In this document: positions 61,602 to 64,000 of the stretch, piece by piece
Layout: each line of letters opens with the position of its first letter
Numbering within the stretch: position 1 is the stretch's first letter
Source: Brevibacillus borstelensis
GTDB taxonomy: Bacteria > Bacillota > Bacilli > Brevibacillales > Brevibacillaceae
Assembly: GCF_003710865.1 (NCBI RefSeq)
Contig: NZ_RHHO01000039.1
Location: 113,537-177,536, forward strand
Direction: 5' to 3'
DNA: 64,000 nt
Notes under the pieces: generated by a model
Seen by the model: only the letters and a program-made list of their open reading frames with translations
Databases searched by the model: none
What the model was told of the DNA's origin: nothing
Program-made: the position numbers and the translations under genes

Positions 61602-62762
61602 ATGAACATTCATGAGTATCAAGGCAAACAGATACTTAAGCAGTACGGTGTAAAAGTTCCTGAGGGAAAAGTTGCTTTCACTGTCGATGAAGCGGTTGAA
61701 GCGGCAAAAGAGCTGGGCACAGCGGTTGTTGTGGTGAAAGCGCAAATCCATGCAGGTGGCCGTGGTAAGGCTGGCGGCGTGAAAGTTGCGAAAAACCTCG
61801 ACGAGGTTCGTACATACGCCCAAGAGATCCTCGGCAAAGTTCTGGTGACTCACCAAACCGGTCCAGAAGGAAAAGAAGTAAAACGCCTCTTGATCGAACA
61901 AGGCTGCGACATCAAGAAAGAATACTACGTGGGTGTGGTAGTTGACCGTGCAACGGGTCGTGTCGTTATGATGGCATCCGAAGAGGGCGGTACTGAAATC
62001 GAAGAGGTTGCAGAGCGCTCCCCTGAGAAAATCATCAAAGAAGTAATCGATCCGGTAACTGGTCTGACTGCTTTCCAAGCACGCAAACTGGCTTATGCCA
62101 TCAACATTCCAAATGAACTCGTTAACAAGGCTGTCAAGTTCATGATGAGCTTGTATCAAGCATTTGTTGACAAAGATTGCTCCATCGCTGAAATCAACCC
62201 GCTTGTTGTTACCGGCGACGGCGAAGTTATGGCACTGGATGCCAAGCTGAACTTCGACAGCAACGCTCTGTTCCGCCACCCTGACATCCAAGAGCTGCGC
62301 GATCTGGACGAAGAAGATGAGAAAGAAATCGAAGCTTCCAAATACGACCTGTCCTACATCGCACTCGATGGAAACATCGGCTGCATGGTAAATGGTGCGG
62401 GTCTTGCCATGGCAACCATGGATATCGTGAAATTCTACGGTGGCGACCCTGCCAACTTCCTCGATGTAGGCGGCGGCGCAACGGAAGAAAAAGTAACGGA
62501 AGCATTCAAGATCATCTTGAAAGACCCGAAAGTAAAAGGGATCTTCGTCAACATCTTTGGCGGTATCATGAAGTGCGATGTCATCGCAAATGGTGTCGTG
62601 GCCGCTGCCAAACAAGTGAAACTGGATCGTCCGTTGGTTGTGCGTCTGGAAGGTACCAACGTCGATTTGGGTAAAAAGATTCTTAACGAATCCGGTCTGA
62701 ACATCGTGGCTGCCGAGTCCATGGCAGATGGCGCTGAAAAGATCGTAGCGTTGGTAAAATAA
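61602..62762 (+). CDS. sucC: Succinyl-CoA ligase beta subunit
   Basis: A 386-residue ATP-grasp subunit: [38 protein letters not shown] for nucleotide binding, AEINPLVVT, and the C-terminal CoA-ligase part with [15 protein letters not shown]. With SucD it makes succinate plus ATP or GTP from succinyl-CoA in the TCA cycle. Start is ATG 61602 with ATAGGAGGATGGAG. The codon use is strongly optimised, as is usual for this abundant enzyme. Confidence 0.97.
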   Translation: MNIHEYQGKQILKQYGVKVPEGKVAFTVDEAVEAAKELGTAVVVVKAQIHAGGRGKAGGVKVAKNLDEVRTYAQEILGKVLVTHQTGPEGKEVKRLLIEQGCDIKKEYYVGVVVDRATGRVVMMASEEGGTEIEEVAERSPEKIIKEVIDPVTGLTAFQARKLAYAINIPNELVNKAVKFMMSLYQAFVDKDCSIAEINPLVVTGDGEVMALDAKLNFDSNALFRHPDIQELRDLDEEDEKEIEASKYDLSYIALDGNIGCMVNGAGLAMATMDIVKFYGGDPANFLDVGGGATEEKVTEAFKIILKDPKVKGIFVNIFGGIMKCDVIANGVVAAAKQVKLDRPLVVRLEGTNVDLGKKILNESGLNIVAAESMADGAEKIVALVK

Positions 62763-62846
62763 CAAACATTCCCTGACGTACAGGTTCGAAAGGCCATATT
62801 TTCGAGCGGTATCTACACGTGATGAAAAAGGTGGGAAATATACGCG

Positions 62847-63749
62847 ATGAGTATTCTTGTTAATAAAGACACGAAAGTCATTACCGTAAATATTACTGGT
62901 GCAACGGGTCGTTTCCATGCACAAGGTGCAGTCGAGTACGGAACAAAAATGGTCGGCGGCGTAAACCCTGGCAAAGGCGGCATGGAAGTCGATGGCATTC
63001 CTGTATTCAACACTGTGCAAGAAGCAGTGGAAAAGACAGGCGCGACCGTTTCTGTGATTTACGTTCCGGCTGCTTTCGCTGCTGACTCCATCATGGAGTC
63101 TGTAGATGCAGGTCTTGATCTGGTAATCTGCATCACCGAAGGCATCCCTGTTCTGGACATGGTGAAAGTAAAACGCTATATGGAAGGCAAAAAGACAAAA
63201 CTGATCGGACCAAACTGCCCTGGCGTTATCACTCCGGGCGAGTGCAAGATCGGTATCATGCCAGGCTACATCCATAAGCCAGGTAAAGTGGGTATCGTTT
63301 CCCGTTCTGGTACCTTGACTTATGAAGCGGTCCACCAAACCTCTACCCGCGGCATCGGTCAATCTACCGCTGTAGGTATCGGTGGAGACCCTGTAAAAGG
63401 CATGGAGTTCATTGACGTTCTGGAAATGTTCAATGAAGATCCGGATACCGAAGCAGTAATCATGATCGGTGAAATCGGTGGTACAGCCGAAGAGGAAGCA
63501 GCAGAATGGATCAAAGCCAACATGAAAAAACCGGTTATCGGTTTCATTGGAGGTCAAACAGCGCCTCCAGGAAAGCGCATGGGCCACGCTGGTGCGATCA
63601 TTTCCGGCGGTAAAGGAACAGCTGCTGAAAAAATTGCCAAACTGGAAGAGTGCGGTGTTCGCGTAGCGAAAACCCCTGCAGTAATTGGCGAAACGCTGGT
63701 TGAAGTACTGAAAGAACGCGGACTTCTCGAAAAAGTAATGAGCAACTAA
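62847..63749 (+). CDS. sucD: Succinyl-CoA ligase alpha subunit
   Basis: A 300-residue subunit with a Rossmann CoA-binding domain ([30 protein letters not shown]) and the phosphorylated His247 in [14 protein letters not shown]. Start is ATG 62847 with AAAGGTGGGAAATATACGCG. It follows sucC after 84 bases and is closed by a terminator, right after which a group II intron is inserted. Confidence 0.97.
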   Translation: MSILVNKDTKVITVNITGATGRFHAQGAVEYGTKMVGGVNPGKGGMEVDGIPVFNTVQEAVEKTGATVSVIYVPAAFAADSIMESVDAGLDLVICITEGIPVLDMVKVKRYMEGKKTKLIGPNCPGVITPGECKIGIMPGYIHKPGKVGIVSRSGTLTYEAVHQTSTRGIGQSTAVGIGGDPVKGMEFIDVLEMFNEDPDTEAVIMIGEIGGTAEEEAAEWIKANMKKPVIGFIGGQTAPPGKRMGHAGAIISGGKGTAAEKIAKLEECGVRVAKTPAVIGETLVEVLKERGLLEKVMSN

Positions 63750-63773
63750 GCAGGATTCCTGCTTTAGCCATAG

Positions 63774-63807
63774 AAAGGACAGGCCTTGTGCCTGCCCTTT
63801 CTTTTTT
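63774..63807 (+). terminator. Terminator of sucCD
   Basis: AAAGGACAGGC (63774-63784) pairs with GCCTGCCCTTT (63790-63800, one mismatch) around CTTGT, followed by CTTTTTT. The group II intron begins two bases later. Confidence 0.85.
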
Positions 63808-63808
63808 G

Positions 63809-64000
63809 GTGCGCCCAGCATGGGCGATAGCTATAGGGTGAAAGTCCCGAACGGGGGTTGGCTGTACCAACCGTTAGCTCAAGGCAAGGGTGTCGACCGC
63901 GAGGTCGAATCTGAAGGAAGCCGGCGGCAAAATCCCGACCTGAGGTACACGAACCCAATTTGAGGCTGTTGTATCCGGGCGAGTCTGCCAAACAAGACAA
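63809..64000 (+). mobile_element. 5' part of a group II intron (3' end outside window)
   Basis: Begins with GTGCGCCCAGCATGGGC, the conserved 5' end of bacterial group II introns (compare GUGCGCCCAGAUAGGG of Ll.LtrB), followed by TATAGGGTGAAAGTCCC and paired stretches (GGTTGG/CCAACC, GGTCGA region) typical of domain I. The reverse-transcriptase gene would lie beyond the window. It sits directly after the T run of the sucD terminator, the usual target of class C-type introns; the class is not certain from the visible part. Confidence 0.8.

Noticed and set aside
61578..63821. A very long open frame on the minus strand opposite sucC-sucD (about 750 codons)
   Set aside because: The sequence is low in the residues expected of real proteins and its codon pattern mirrors the strongly biased sucCD genes on the other strand; no ribosome site or known domain. 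It is a mirror of the plus-strand bias.
1..64000. CRISPR arrays, tRNA or rRNA genes, prophage or insertion sequence transposases
   Set aside because: I looked for repeated spacers, tRNA-like T-loops (GGTTCGAATCC) and transposase motifs and found none besides the group II intron at the end.

Overview
The window looks like a chromosomal segment of a spore-forming Bacillales bacterium, most like Brevibacillus or a close Paenibacillaceae relative. The support is: a GerA-type spore germination operon and YlbJ; the B. subtilis-like order ylbJ-ylbK-ylbL-ylbN-rpmF, fapR-plsX-fabH-fabD-fabG-acpP-fabF-rnc-smc-ftsY, ylxM-ffh-rpsP-khpA-ylqD-rimM-trmD-rplS-lepB-rbgA-rnhB-ylqG-ylqH and sucC-sucD; strong AGGAGG ribosome binding sites; frequent TTG and GTG starts; and moderate GC content. 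The genus is an inference from gene order and protein style, not from a database search.

Layout. 0-5.4 kb: the end of an M29 aminopeptidase, a type III polyketide synthase/methyltransferase pair (bpsAB-like), a MFS transporter divergent from a MarR regulator, and a DUF167-like gene behind two matching palindromes. 5.4-9.6 kb: a DUF47/pit phosphate operon with a PhoP-box-like element, then lgt and a stand-alone LigD-type primase-polymerase on the minus strand. 9.6-14.1 kb: a four-gene spore germination receptor operon (A, C, D, B) behind a sigma-G-like promoter. 14.1-19.7 kb: a second MFS transporter, a decayed PaaI thioesterase gene, an ATP-dependent DNA ligase, a cation diffusion facilitator and Ku. 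With the polymerase at 8.65-9.55 kb, the full NHEJ machinery is present as three unlinked genes. 19.6-19.8 kb holds a candidate structured RNA with a pseudoknot and a strong terminator.

20-48.1 kb is a dense conserved housekeeping block: coenzyme A synthesis, 23S/L32, the FapR fatty-acid operon with a clear FapR operator, RNase III, SMC, the SRP pathway (FtsY, YlxM, Ffh), ribosomal proteins S16 and L19 with a structured L19 leader, ribosome and tRNA maturation (RimM, TrmD, RbgA), signal peptidase I and RNase HII, ending in ylqG-ylqH and a YraN-family nuclease.

48.1-61.5 kb is more variable. It holds an unrecognised protein, a nucleotidyltransferase next to a DEDDh exonuclease with a zinc-finger tail, a polysaccharide deacetylase, a ComM/YifB AAA ATPase, a KtrB potassium channel subunit, a YhgE/Pip membrane protein, several small proteins, a YbjQ protein, an SCP2-domain protein, an AlbA_2-domain protein and a lipoprotein. 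sucC-sucD follow, and the window ends inside the 5' part of a group II intron inserted just after the sucD terminator. No tRNA, rRNA or CRISPR array was seen.

No single large new system stands out. The best leads are the pseudoknotted RNA at 19.7 kb, the three-part NHEJ set around the germination operon, the nucleotidyltransferase/exonuclease pair, the AlbA_2 protein with an unusual N-terminal half, and several cis-regulatory elements readable by eye.
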